64,000 nucleotides of DNA from Saprospiraceae bacterium (GTDB lineage: Bacteria > Bacteroidota > Bacteroidia > Chitinophagales > Saprospiraceae), in contig JAHDCU010000001.1 of assembly GCA_020629715.1 (NCBI GenBank), positions 606,443 to 670,442 of the forward strand, written 5' to 3'. Below are positions 6,782-14,781 of this stretch, piece after piece (positions within the stretch are counted from its first letter, which is position 1; each line of letters opens with the position of its first letter). The notes under the pieces were generated by a model that ran no database searches, was not told the origin of the DNA, and worked only from the letters and a program-made list of their open reading frames with translations. A program made the translations under genes and the position numbers.

Positions 6782-7363
6782 CTACACAATAATCTGACCT
6801 TCCTCTTTATTTCCATAGGTTTTATGAATTCCCGTATGGAAACGATAACCTGAGTACCAAGCAAGTACTGCATCGTATTGATGCCAATTCTGGATCGTTT
6901 CAACTCTATAAGGAAGCATAGCTTGTAGCACATTCACCGCATCCAGATTAAATTTCACCTTTTTGCCGTAGTGAGCCGCAATTGAATCTGTTTGCCGGAC
7001 TAGTGCCCCTGGATAAGTTTCATAAAATGTGACATCATATTTTCTCCATAACTGTGTTGAAAGTCGAATTGCCCTCGCCGTCAGTCCACCCAAAAACATG
7101 GGCGACATTGCTCCTAGTTCTCGATCACAGGGTCTGTAAAAGTATGAATCCCCTTCTTTTGAGATCAAAGATAACGGCAATGATAGTGGAGCATCTATAA
7201 ATACAATCTCAGGTTGTCGTTCACTGAAAAAGTTGGATATAAAAGCATCCGCATCCTTTTTCTTATCAGATTGTACAAGCTTCAAAATTTGATTATCTAG
7301 ATAACAAATAGCCGTAGTGCCGGCCATCTTAGAACCATAATCAATACCTATCCATGATGACAT
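6782..7363 (-). CDS. DUF429 family protein (RNase H-like fold)
   Basis: The 193-residue product opens with IGIDYGSKMAGTTAI, followed by IVFIDAPLSLP and, near the end, YDAVLAWYSGYRF. These are the typical acidic motifs of DUF429, a predicted nuclease-like member of the RNase H superfamily. Its start overlaps the stop of the SDR gene as TAATG, so it is translationally coupled as the last gene of a three-gene operon. Its stop lies 31 bases from the right duplication of the IS1595 element. The substrate is unknown. Confidence 0.75.
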   Translation of the reverse strand: MSSWIGIDYGSKMAGTTAICYLDNQILKLVQSDKKKDADAFISNFFSERQPEIVFIDAPLSLPLSLISKEGDSYFYRPCDRELGAMSPMFLGGLTARAIRLSTQLWRKYDVTFYETYPGALVRQTDSIAAHYGKKVKFNLDAVNVLQAMLPYRVETIQNWHQYDAVLAWYSGYRFHTGIHKTYGNKEEGQIIV

Positions 7364-8046
7364 TATACTCTAACGCTTGACATACCCCCGTCTACGCTAA
7401 TGACCTGACCAGTGATCCAAGTAGCTTCCTCACTCAATAAAAATTTGCACATAGCGGCAATATCTTTGGCCTCCCCTACTCGCTTTAGCGGATGTCGTTT
7501 TGCACTTGCTTCTTTACGCTCTTCACTATTTAAAATCTTAGAAGCCAAAGGAGTGTCTACCAGCGATGGAGCAATACAATTGACTCTTATCTTGGGTGCA
7601 AACTCTGCAGCTAGCGATCGAGTAAGTCCTTCGAGAGCCCCCTTGGCTGATGATATAGAACTATGAAATGGCATCCCTTGCTGAACAGCGACCGTACTGA
7701 AAAATACAACAGATGGATTTTCCGATTTTTTAAGCCCTTTAAGACATTGTTTCAGAGTTTGTACGGCACCAAAAAAATTGATTTCCATCTCTTCTCTAAA
7801 TTGCTCCATTCTCATGGACCGGAAAGGCTTCAAGCTTATAGTTCCTGGACAATATATAAACCCATCAATGGACTCAGGAAGTGAATGAATATCTCCTGCA
7901 GTCATGACGTCATATACTTCATGCTCTCCAGCACTAGATGCAGTACGAGACAAGCCTAGAACATGGTGACCTTCCCTGACCAATTGCTCCGCAAGCTGAG
8001 CGCCAATACCAGAACTAGCTCCAACGATTATATAATTTTTAGCCAT
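7363..8046 (-). CDS. SDR-family oxidoreductase lacking the catalytic tyrosine
   Basis: The 227-residue product is a classical short-chain dehydrogenase by fold: the NAD(P) motif GASSGIGAQ (about 9-17), the NFFGAVQ segment, FFSTVAV around the catalytic serine, RVNCIAPSLVDTPL, and the C-terminal GQVISVDGG. The usual YxxxK is replaced by ISSAK within FHSSISSAKGALEG, so Ile stands where the proton-donating Tyr should be. The Lys is kept. Either the mechanism differs or it acts as a binding protein. It lies in an operon between the DUF6435-like and DUF429 genes, with overlaps at both ends. Confidence 0.85.
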   Translation of the reverse strand: MAKNYIIVGASSGIGAQLAEQLVREGHHVLGLSRTASSAGEHEVYDVMTAGDIHSLPESIDGFIYCPGTISLKPFRSMRMEQFREEMEINFFGAVQTLKQCLKGLKKSENPSVVFFSTVAVQQGMPFHSSISSAKGALEGLTRSLAAEFAPKIRVNCIAPSLVDTPLASKILNSEERKEASAKRHPLKRVGEAKDIAAMCKFLLSEEATWITGQVISVDGGMSSVRV

Positions 8047-8218
8047 TTTGAGCAGCTTTTAGTTCATCGATTTTTTTCAAAATTCCTTCTGATCTATCTA
8101 TCACTCTGGCGTATTCCTTGAGATCACCTGATCGTTGGACATGCATGGCATGCTCCATGATCTCGCGATACTCTTTTTCTAGTTTCTTGATAGGGTCTTT
8201 TTTGAATAGTCCAAACAT
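8039..8218 (-). CDS. Small DUF6435-like protein
   Basis: A 59-residue protein starting MFGLFKKDPIKKLEKEY; the ATG at 8216-8218 is preferred over an upstream ATG at 8239. After the short hydrophobic start come two helices (EYREIMEHAMHVQRSGDLKE and a similar second). This matches small Bacteroidota and Proteobacteria proteins grouped as DUF6435. It overlaps the SDR gene by eight bases and is first in that operon. Function unknown. Confidence 0.65.
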   Translation of the reverse strand: MFGLFKKDPIKKLEKEYREIMEHAMHVQRSGDLKEYARVIDRSEGILKKIDELKAAQNG

Positions 8219-8326
8219 GTTCTTATTATTTATACTCATAACACTTGCTTGAACTATTAGTTGATTAAACCTTACACATGAGAATACAAAATTTCTAACC
8301 TAAGCATTTATGAATTCGTTAAAAAA

Positions 8327-8361
8327 GTTAGGAACCACTCCTTATGTAAATAGTTCCTAAC
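8327..8361 (-). terminator. Terminator of the small lipoprotein operon
   Basis: GTTAGGAAC (8327-8335) pairs with GTTCCTAAC (8353-8361), and the minus strand continues into six T. It ends the operon 8375-9515. Confidence 0.8.
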
Positions 8362-8374
8362 TTACATTATAATG

Positions 8375-8779
8375 CTAATCGTTTACACATTTTAAACCCA
8401 GATACTTTCTTCTGAATAATGTAATACCTAGAAAATAAATGAATCCTAAAACTATTGCGATGTACTTAAAAAGAGGGTTTTCAACAAAAAATGAAAGGAA
8501 AAGTAAAATAAGTGCTAAATAACACGATAAAGCTATATACTCATTTACTCTTACGTCAAAGCTGACTTCATCTTTCGAAGTAAAATTAAGATTAAAAACA
8601 TCGGAAGAACACCAATCTACCTCCGCCTTTATAAGAGAATTTTTAAGAGAATTTTCGTCTACCAAAATTTCTATAGTTTGGTTGTAACCAATCTTCTTTT
8701 TAACACCATTAACTGAAATTTCATAATTGCGAATAAGGTCAAAAGGAATACCAACTCTATTAACTACTATTTTTCTCAT
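8375..8779 (-). CDS. Hypothetical protein with two C-terminal membrane helices
   Basis: The first 75 or so residues of this 134-residue protein are soluble and beta-rich (ISVNGVKKKIGYNQTIEILV). Then come two hydrophobic helices (about 83-100 and 105-122) and a basic tail (RRKYLGLK). It begins one base after the stop of the lipoprotein gene, so they are co-transcribed. The soluble part faces either the cytoplasm or periplasm; I cannot tell which. No known family recognised. Confidence 0.6.
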   Translation of the reverse strand: MRKIVVNRVGIPFDLIRNYEISVNGVKKKIGYNQTIEILVDENSLKNSLIKAEVDWCSSDVFNLNFTSKDEVSFDVRVNEYIALSCYLALILLFLSFFVENPLFKYIAIVLGFIYFLGITLFRRKYLGLKCVND

Positions 8780-8780
8780 T

Positions 8781-9515
8781 TTAGTTAAGATTTTTCCAAA
8801 AATACCATGTGTGGTATGCGGTAGCTATTCCTTGAAGAGCAACTTGATCATCTTCAAAAGAATTTTCAGCTATACTGATCTTCTCCAAAAGATTTACCTC
8901 ATCAGCTGCTTTGAAGGAATTTTCCAATTCTGAGTATAAATTTTTATGCTCATTAGGAATTGAAATTCGTTCCCCACTATTTATCCTATCCATAGTAGTC
9001 ACAATTGCATTTTTGAAACTATCTGAAAAATGAAATTCGTTAAACCTCTCTCTACTTTTTAAATCGTTTATCATAAAGTCATAATATTCTTCTGAAGTAT
9101 TTAAGTTGCTTCGATTCAGAATTAATTTATGTAACAGCTCATTGTGTAAGACTCCAATCGAATTAAAAGAATTTGATTCTCTGTCTAAAGAGTAAATTGT
9201 ATTTAATGAATCAACATATCCAGAATTATCAGCATGAGAAATTTTATTTTGAGCATTATACTCTCGTACAGATCTGTAAGCGCCCACGACTGCACCTCCT
9301 ACGGCAGCACCCATAGGACCCGCAACTGCTCCACCAACTCCACCTCCTTCCAACATACCTAATAAGTCTTCAGAAATACACCACCAGCAAGAACGAAAAT
9401 CTAACTCATTGTCCGATTGATCAATTATATCTTCAACTTGAGGAAATTCAGCTTCGTCCTCATTACAACTAAATAGAACAACTACAGAGATTAATAACAA
9501 TAAAAAATATTTCAT
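8781..9515 (-). CDS. Lipoprotein with glycine-zipper segment
   Basis: The 244-residue product has a short lipoprotein signal (Cys17 in LFSC). A CWWC motif is followed by a glycine-zipper stretch (about 55-80: GGGVGGAVAGPMGAAVGG) that could span or insert in a membrane. The rest is helical and charged. Glycine zippers occur in bacteriocins, outer-membrane lipoproteins and pore-formers. It is co-transcribed with the two-helix membrane protein, which would fit an effector/partner pair, but nothing here proves that. Confidence 0.65.
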   Translation of the reverse strand: MKYFLLLLISVVVLFSCNEDEAEFPQVEDIIDQSDNELDFRSCWWCISEDLLGMLEGGGVGGAVAGPMGAAVGGAVVGAYRSVREYNAQNKISHADNSGYVDSLNTIYSLDRESNSFNSIGVLHNELLHKLILNRSNLNTSEEYYDFMINDLKSRERFNEFHFSDSFKNAIVTTMDRINSGERISIPNEHKNLYSELENSFKAADEVNLLEKISIAENSFEDDQVALQGIATAYHTWYFWKNLN

Positions 9516-9667
9516 TTCTTAATTTTTGTGTTTACGCCTTAACCTTTTAAATGGGTGGTTAACACTTCATATGCGATTACAATTATTATGTAATAAACCC
9601 AATGTTTCAGTTGCAACTTCTGAAGGCAAATCTAAGTAGTAATTTTCATTAATAAATTTTATATTTA

Positions 9668-9682
9668 TTATGTATAACATAA
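9668..9682. promoter_or_regulatory. Palindrome upstream of the LysR gene
   Basis: TTATGT-ATA-ACATAA lies about 40 bases before the LysR start, in the divergent region. Its size and dyad symmetry suit a LysR-type autoregulatory site; this is inferred from position only. Confidence 0.3.
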
Positions 9683-9720
9683 ATAATATTTATAGACATA
9701 CTTAATAACCACAACAACTC

Positions 9721-10611
9721 ATGAATTTTACTCTTCAACAACTAATAATCTTTCTTACTGTCTATCGACAAAAAAGCATTTCTAAAGCAGCAGAAATACT
9801 TTACCTAACACAACCCGCTATTTCCATACAAATGAAAAAATTTCAATCACAATTTAGCTTACCTCTTACGGAGGTAATCGGAAAAAAACTTCATTTCACG
9901 GACTTCGGCAAAAACATTGCCTACCTAGCTATGGATACAATTAATGCGGCTGAGCATATCAAATACAAGTCCTATGAGTATAAAAATTTAACAGCTGGTG
10001 AACTAAAAATATCTTGCGCATCTACAGCTAAATACTTAATTCCTTACTTCCTTAAAGGCTTCTTGCATAAATATCCCAGCATCGATCTTTCCCTTGACGT
10101 CTCGAATAAAACACGTGTAATACAGAATCTTAAAGAAAATTTAATAGACTTTGCGATTGTCTCAGTAGCTCCCTTAGATTTAGAAATAGAGAAAGAGGGG
10201 CTTGTAGAAAATAAAATCTATCTAGTAAATAACAAACCAGATATAGATGAAGATGATCCTATAATTTTACGGGAAAATGGCTCTGCTACTAGAGCAGCAG
10301 CAGTTAAATACTTTAATTTGACTGGAAAGAGAAAACAACTTCAGCTAACTTCTAATGAAGCTGTAAAACAAGCCGTCTTAGCAGGACTAGGTTATTCCAT
10401 TATACCCATAATAAGTATGAAAAATGAACTCTCATTAGGTCAACTTTTTATAATAAAACGAGATGGATTACCAATTATTAATGACTGGAATATCATATGG
10501 AGAAAAGATAAAAAACTCACAGCCGTGGCTAGTGCTTTTTTAGAATACATAAAATCAGAGAAGAAAAGCATCACTACAAAACACTTCTCATGGTGGGAGG
10601 GCATTTGTTAA
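9721..10611 (+). CDS. LysR-family transcriptional regulator
   Basis: The 296-residue product has the N-terminal LysR winged helix (about 3-62, with SISKAAEILYLTQPAISIQ) and a C-terminal substrate-binding fold (about 90-285; GELKISCASTAKYLIPYFL). The architecture resembles CbbR/CysL-like members. The regulated pathway is not evident: neighbours are a divergent lipoprotein operon and a convergent RNA helicase. A Lys-rich tail follows the effector domain. Regulation of the divergent lipoprotein operon is possible because LysR proteins often act on their divergent neighbour. Confidence 0.85.
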   Translation: MNFTLQQLIIFLTVYRQKSISKAAEILYLTQPAISIQMKKFQSQFSLPLTEVIGKKLHFTDFGKNIAYLAMDTINAAEHIKYKSYEYKNLTAGELKISCASTAKYLIPYFLKGFLHKYPSIDLSLDVSNKTRVIQNLKENLIDFAIVSVAPLDLEIEKEGLVENKIYLVNNKPDIDEDDPIILRENGSATRAAAVKYFNLTGKRKQLQLTSNEAVKQAVLAGLGYSIIPIISMKNELSLGQLFIIKRDGLPIINDWNIIWRKDKKLTAVASAFLEYIKSEKKSITTKHFSWWEGIC

Positions 10612-10643
10612 TTATATTTTTATTACCTGTAAAGTCGTTTTAC

Positions 10644-12401
10644 TTACCAATTATTACGCTTGCCGCGACCACCTTTATGACGCTTTTTACCTCGTCCGCT
10701 TTTCCCACCTTTTTTACCACCTCGACCCCCACTAGATGATTTAGACTTAGGTTGAGCGACTTCAATTCTTACCTTAAGTCCTTTATAGGTGCATTTTGCA
10801 AATGCTTTGAGCGCAGCATCTTCAAACTTTCTATCTAATTCGAAAAAGCTAAAACCCTTAAGCAGTTCTATTTCACCTATTTCTACGCCTTTTTGAGGGA
10901 GCGTATTATTGATGAGATCCAGCATTGATTTAGGATTCATCTTATGGAGCTTACCAAGATTGATAAAAAATCTAGTAAAGTCTACATCACTATCTCCACG
11001 TTTAGATCTGCGATCACGATCACGACCACCATCTTCATTTCTGCCTTTTTTATCTCTTCGATCTTTGACCGTACTTCGGTCATTGATATCCCGAGCACCT
11101 TTATAGTAGTCCAAAAAGCGATTGAACTCAATGGAAACAAACCTTTTAAGTATATCCTCTTGAGATAGTTCGCTTAGCTTTTCTTCTATTGCAGGCAAAA
11201 ACTGTTTGATCTCGGCTTCGTTAACCTCCGTATTGACTACTTTATCGATATAATTAAAGAGTTGTTTCTCACAGATCTCCTTACCTGATGGTAGTTCTTT
11301 TTTGATAAAGTCCTTTCCTATCATTTTCTCAAAACCTCGGATTCTTGATAAGTCTCTACGCTCCAAAATAGCGATCGAGGAACCACTCTTTCCTGCACGT
11401 CCTGTACGACCAGATCTATGGACATACACTTCTCTATCGTCAGGTAACTTGTAGTTGATGACATGAGTGAGATCATTTACATCAAGTCCTCTTGCGGCTA
11501 CGTCCGTTGCTACAAGTAATCGTAATTGACGTTTTCTAAACTTCTGCATGACGTAATCTCGCTGAGCTTGAGATAAATCTCCGTGAAGCGCATCAGAATT
11601 GTAGCCATCTTCTGTAAGCTTTGCTGCTATCTCTTTCGTCTCAGCACGAGTACGACAAAAAACTATACCATAGACCTGAGGATTCATATCCACGATTCGC
11701 TTGAGGGCATCATATCGGTCTCTATAGTGGACTTGATAGTAACTATGGTCTACGTTTTCGGCACTTATATTTTTCCTCCCGATAGTAACTTCTACTGGGT
11801 TGGAAAGATAGTTATCGGCTATTTTTTTTATCTCTCCAGCAAGTGTTGCTGAAAACAATAAAGTCTTTTTATCATCAGGGGTTGTTTCCAAAATTTCATT
11901 TAGATCATCTTGAAAACCCATCGATAGCATTTCATCAGCCTCATCGAGCACCAACCACTGCACATCGGATACATCTAATTTTTTTCTCTTGATGAGATCT
12001 AATGTTCGTCCTGGAGTACCTACTATGATTTGTGGCTTATTTCTTAGCCCTTTGATCTGATTAGTGATAGCTGTCCCACCGTATACAGAGAGCTGATCTA
12101 TACCTTTAGAATACTTAGTAAATTTATCAATATCATTACCGATCTGTATACACAATTCTCTTGTAGGACTTAAGATTAGTGCCTGCGGTTTTTTGCTATG
12201 AGGCTCACAATGATGTAAAATCGGCAAACTAAATGCCGCTGTTTTTCCAGTACCTGTCTGAGCAAGTGCAATCATATCTTGAGGCTCATCCAGTAGATGC
12301 GTCAGTGACTGTACTTGTACGGGTGTGGGGGTCTCAAATCCAATTGCTTCAAGTGCTTTTTGAATATTAGGATTGAGATCAAAATCTTTAAATGATTGCA
12401 T
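10644..12401 (-). CDS. deaD: DEAD-box RNA helicase with DbpA-type RNA-binding domain
   Basis: The 585-residue protein has the full helicase core: Q motif (FETPTPVQVQ), Walker A AQTGTGKTA (47-55), DEAD (153-156), SAT (184-186) and HRSGRTGRAGK. It then has a spacer rich in Arg/Asp, a DbpA-like RNA-binding domain (about 470-545) and a Gly/Arg/Lys-rich tail. This is the CsdA/DeaD layout used in ribosome assembly and cold adaptation. It is monocistronic, convergent with the LysR gene and divergent from the ECF sigma gene. The exact symbol is by architecture only. Confidence 0.9.
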   Translation of the reverse strand: MQSFKDFDLNPNIQKALEAIGFETPTPVQVQSLTHLLDEPQDMIALAQTGTGKTAAFSLPILHHCEPHSKKPQALILSPTRELCIQIGNDIDKFTKYSKGIDQLSVYGGTAITNQIKGLRNKPQIIVGTPGRTLDLIKRKKLDVSDVQWLVLDEADEMLSMGFQDDLNEILETTPDDKKTLLFSATLAGEIKKIADNYLSNPVEVTIGRKNISAENVDHSYYQVHYRDRYDALKRIVDMNPQVYGIVFCRTRAETKEIAAKLTEDGYNSDALHGDLSQAQRDYVMQKFRKRQLRLLVATDVAARGLDVNDLTHVINYKLPDDREVYVHRSGRTGRAGKSGSSIAILERRDLSRIRGFEKMIGKDFIKKELPSGKEICEKQLFNYIDKVVNTEVNEAEIKQFLPAIEEKLSELSQEDILKRFVSIEFNRFLDYYKGARDINDRSTVKDRRDKKGRNEDGGRDRDRRSKRGDSDVDFTRFFINLGKLHKMNPKSMLDLINNTLPQKGVEIGEIELLKGFSFFELDRKFEDAALKAFAKCTYKGLKVRIEVAQPKSKSSSGGRGGKKGGKSGRGKKRHKGGRGKRNNW

Positions 12402-12542
12402 AAACTGTATTGTGCCGCAAAGGAACGCATATTTATTGGCTTGAAGTGCCTAATTTCACTATATCACAAGGTGATTTACACTTATGGCTATAAAAATTTG
12501 CATCGCCGGGCAACATAAAGGCTTCAAAAAGCACAATTACTA

Positions 12543-13187
12543 TTGATAGGTGAACATTGCCAGCTTAAAGAAGTTAGGAATACACCAAATGATCATAAAT
12601 TGAAGGCAAGTAACTTGACTGTAAAATCTACCGACTTAAAGCTAATATCAGCGATACTGGAAGGTAATCGAGCGGCCTTTAATGAACTATATAATCTGTA
12701 CGCCAAAGACTTTTTCTTAACATGTCTCCGTTATGCTAAGAATAGAGCTGATGCTGAAGATTACCTACAAGACGCCTTTGTTACTTTATACAAAGACCTC
12801 AAACAGTTTGATAGTAGTAAGGCGACATTCAAAACTTGGGCTAGACGAGTAGTAGTGAACGTATGCCTACAGAAAGTAAGAAAAAGTTCGTTTAAAGTGA
12901 TCATAGAAGATATTCAAAATCTAGTGCATTCCCCTGCAGGCAATCATATAAATCCTTTAGAGGAGTTGAGTCTAAAAGAGATGACAGCACTTATTTCTAA
13001 TTTACCGTCTGGATATAGAACAGTATTTAATATGCATGTCATCGACGGATTTAGTCATCAGGAAATCGCAGAATATCTTAATATAACAGCTAGTACTTCA
13101 AGAACACAGCTAATGAAAGCCAAGAAGCTTTTAAAAAAACAAATGCAATCGAAAGAGAGCTATCTCGCTGTACCTCAATATGGATAA
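12543..13187 (+). CDS. ECF-type RNA polymerase sigma factor
   Basis: The product has sigma region 2 (AFNELYNLYAKDFFLTCLRY, DAEDYLQDAFVTLY) and region 4 (LPSGYRTVFNMHVIDGFSHQEIAEYL), joined by a short linker. The start is uncertain: the frame opens at TTG 12543 and there is no in-frame ATG before the sigma domain; TTG 12600 is another choice. Its last eight bases overlap the next gene, which is the usual arrangement for a sigma factor and its membrane-bound partner. It probably responds to an envelope signal. Confidence 0.9.
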   Translation: MIGEHCQLKEVRNTPNDHKLKASNLTVKSTDLKLISAILEGNRAAFNELYNLYAKDFFLTCLRYAKNRADAEDYLQDAFVTLYKDLKQFDSSKATFKTWARRVVVNVCLQKVRKSSFKVIIEDIQNLVHSPAGNHINPLEELSLKEMTALISNLPSGYRTVFNMHVIDGFSHQEIAEYLNITASTSRTQLMKAKKLLKKQMQSKESYLAVPQYG

Positions 13188-14613
13188 GAATAACAACATA
13201 TGGTTCGATAAATTTAATGAGCCAAAGCTCAGTAATGAGGATTGGTTAAATCCAAGCCCAGATATCTTAACGTCTATCAATGCCACTATCGACTTTGAAC
13301 ATGAAGAAAGAAAATCTAATTTTATTTGGTGGCTCTTAGCTAGCTTTTTTCTTCTTTCCATTCTTTCCTTGACTCTGTATTTGTACTCAAATAGGGAAAA
13401 CTTGCCCGATGCACCAACTAGTCTGGTAGAAGATGAGGCTATAGCTACAATTCCTTTAGAGCAGACATTGTACATAAAACCTACTCAAGGAGACTTAGAT
13501 AAAACCGAAGTGAAAACGAACGTAAATGAAGGTTTACCTGAAAAAATGCATACAGGCGAAAGCAATAAAATTTCGAATAAACAGTCTACTGAATATAAGA
13601 GCCCTTTAAGAAAGCATGAATCAGCTATAGCATTAATATCAAATAAAGAAATACTCGATAATTCTCCAAGATATATATCTAATTCTAACAATAAGAAGAA
13701 TGTGGCAGCACCATTGGATGTAGTCAATCATGAAGTACGAGTTACTGATATTGCTCCTTTAGAAAATTCAGTTTCGGCATTATCATATAAAGAAAGAGAG
13801 TTAGATATTAATGCTAATCCATACGTCGATGAAAAAAGTAATATCACGGCTAAGCAAAGTCACGGACTGGCTATCTTTACCAGCCTTATGGCAATGGATT
13901 ACAAGCTTAGTGCTGACTATTCTTCAGATCTTAATCCTGCAGACTTCCATACCGACCGTGGCAATCAATGGGGCATTGGTGTAGCTTATACGTATGGTTT
14001 ATCAAGCAAATTGAACTTTCATACAACAGTTGATTATTCTTCTCTGAATTCTATATCTGGTCACAAGTCGAGTATTAATTATCATGTACAAGAAGAGATC
14101 AATGGTCTCACTGAGACTCATACTGACCTGACAATGGCAACACCGTTAGGATTTATAGAAACAGACTTATTACTTCAAAGATCAAGCGACAGTAGCGGTG
14201 ATATCATTAGTTCATCCGCTAATGTACATTCTGAACAAGTTGTACAGGCACTAGGCATAGGCATAGGTTTAACGTATGATGTTCTTCAGATTTCTGATTA
14301 CATATTATTTGTTGGGGCAGGAGTCAGAAGCAATATTATCCTTCAACTTTCTAATAATTTGTTTGGCCTTGAATCTAATTCAAGTGATTACGCCATTTCA
14401 TCTGGCAAGGTTATACAAAGTCAGACGAATCTAAACAACCAATTTTTACAGACCAATGCATTGATAGGTTTGAGGCGTTCTTTATCTGAGAGATTTGATC
14501 TTCAGTTTCAATATGAATACCGTAACGGTTTTAGTAATATCTATACTCAAGATAATTACTCTTCGACGATCAATGCATATGGAGTCAATCTAGCCCTTAT
14601 TTCCAAATTTTAG
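13180..14613 (+). CDS. Anti-sigma-like transmembrane stalk joined to an outer-membrane beta-barrel
   Basis: The 477-residue product has a cytoplasmic N-terminus of about 47 residues, one membrane helix (48-70, FIWWLLASFFLLSILSLTLY), a long low-complexity polar linker (about 71-220), and a C-terminal region with alternating aromatic strands ending in ALISKF, the pattern of an outer-membrane barrel. There is no signal peptide. Overlap with the ECF sigma gene and the N-terminal helix suggest a sigma-restraining role. If the C-terminus is really in the outer membrane, one chain would bridge both membranes. Confidence 0.75.
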   Translation: MDKNNNIWFDKFNEPKLSNEDWLNPSPDILTSINATIDFEHEERKSNFIWWLLASFFLLSILSLTLYLYSNRENLPDAPTSLVEDEAIATIPLEQTLYIKPTQGDLDKTEVKTNVNEGLPEKMHTGESNKISNKQSTEYKSPLRKHESAIALISNKEILDNSPRYISNSNNKKNVAAPLDVVNHEVRVTDIAPLENSVSALSYKERELDINANPYVDEKSNITAKQSHGLAIFTSLMAMDYKLSADYSSDLNPADFHTDRGNQWGIGVAYTYGLSSKLNFHTTVDYSSLNSISGHKSSINYHVQEEINGLTETHTDLTMATPLGFIETDLLLQRSSDSSGDIISSSANVHSEQVVQALGIGIGLTYDVLQISDYILFVGAGVRSNIILQLSNNLFGLESNSSDYAISSGKVIQSQTNLNNQFLQTNALIGLRRSLSERFDLQFQYEYRNGFSNIYTQDNYSSTINAYGVNLALISKF

Positions 14614-14781
14614 GTAAAAAAGCGTTTTGTTAAAACCATAATCGGAGTAAAGTTCTTATTTTGGTATATTCTCCTGATTAACAGCTATTTTTCATACTTT
14701 AAAATTGATTTTTTATTTATACATTAGCAAAAATTAAACTCAGAGTTCATTTTTTGAGTTAACTAAGTAAAATGTACAATT

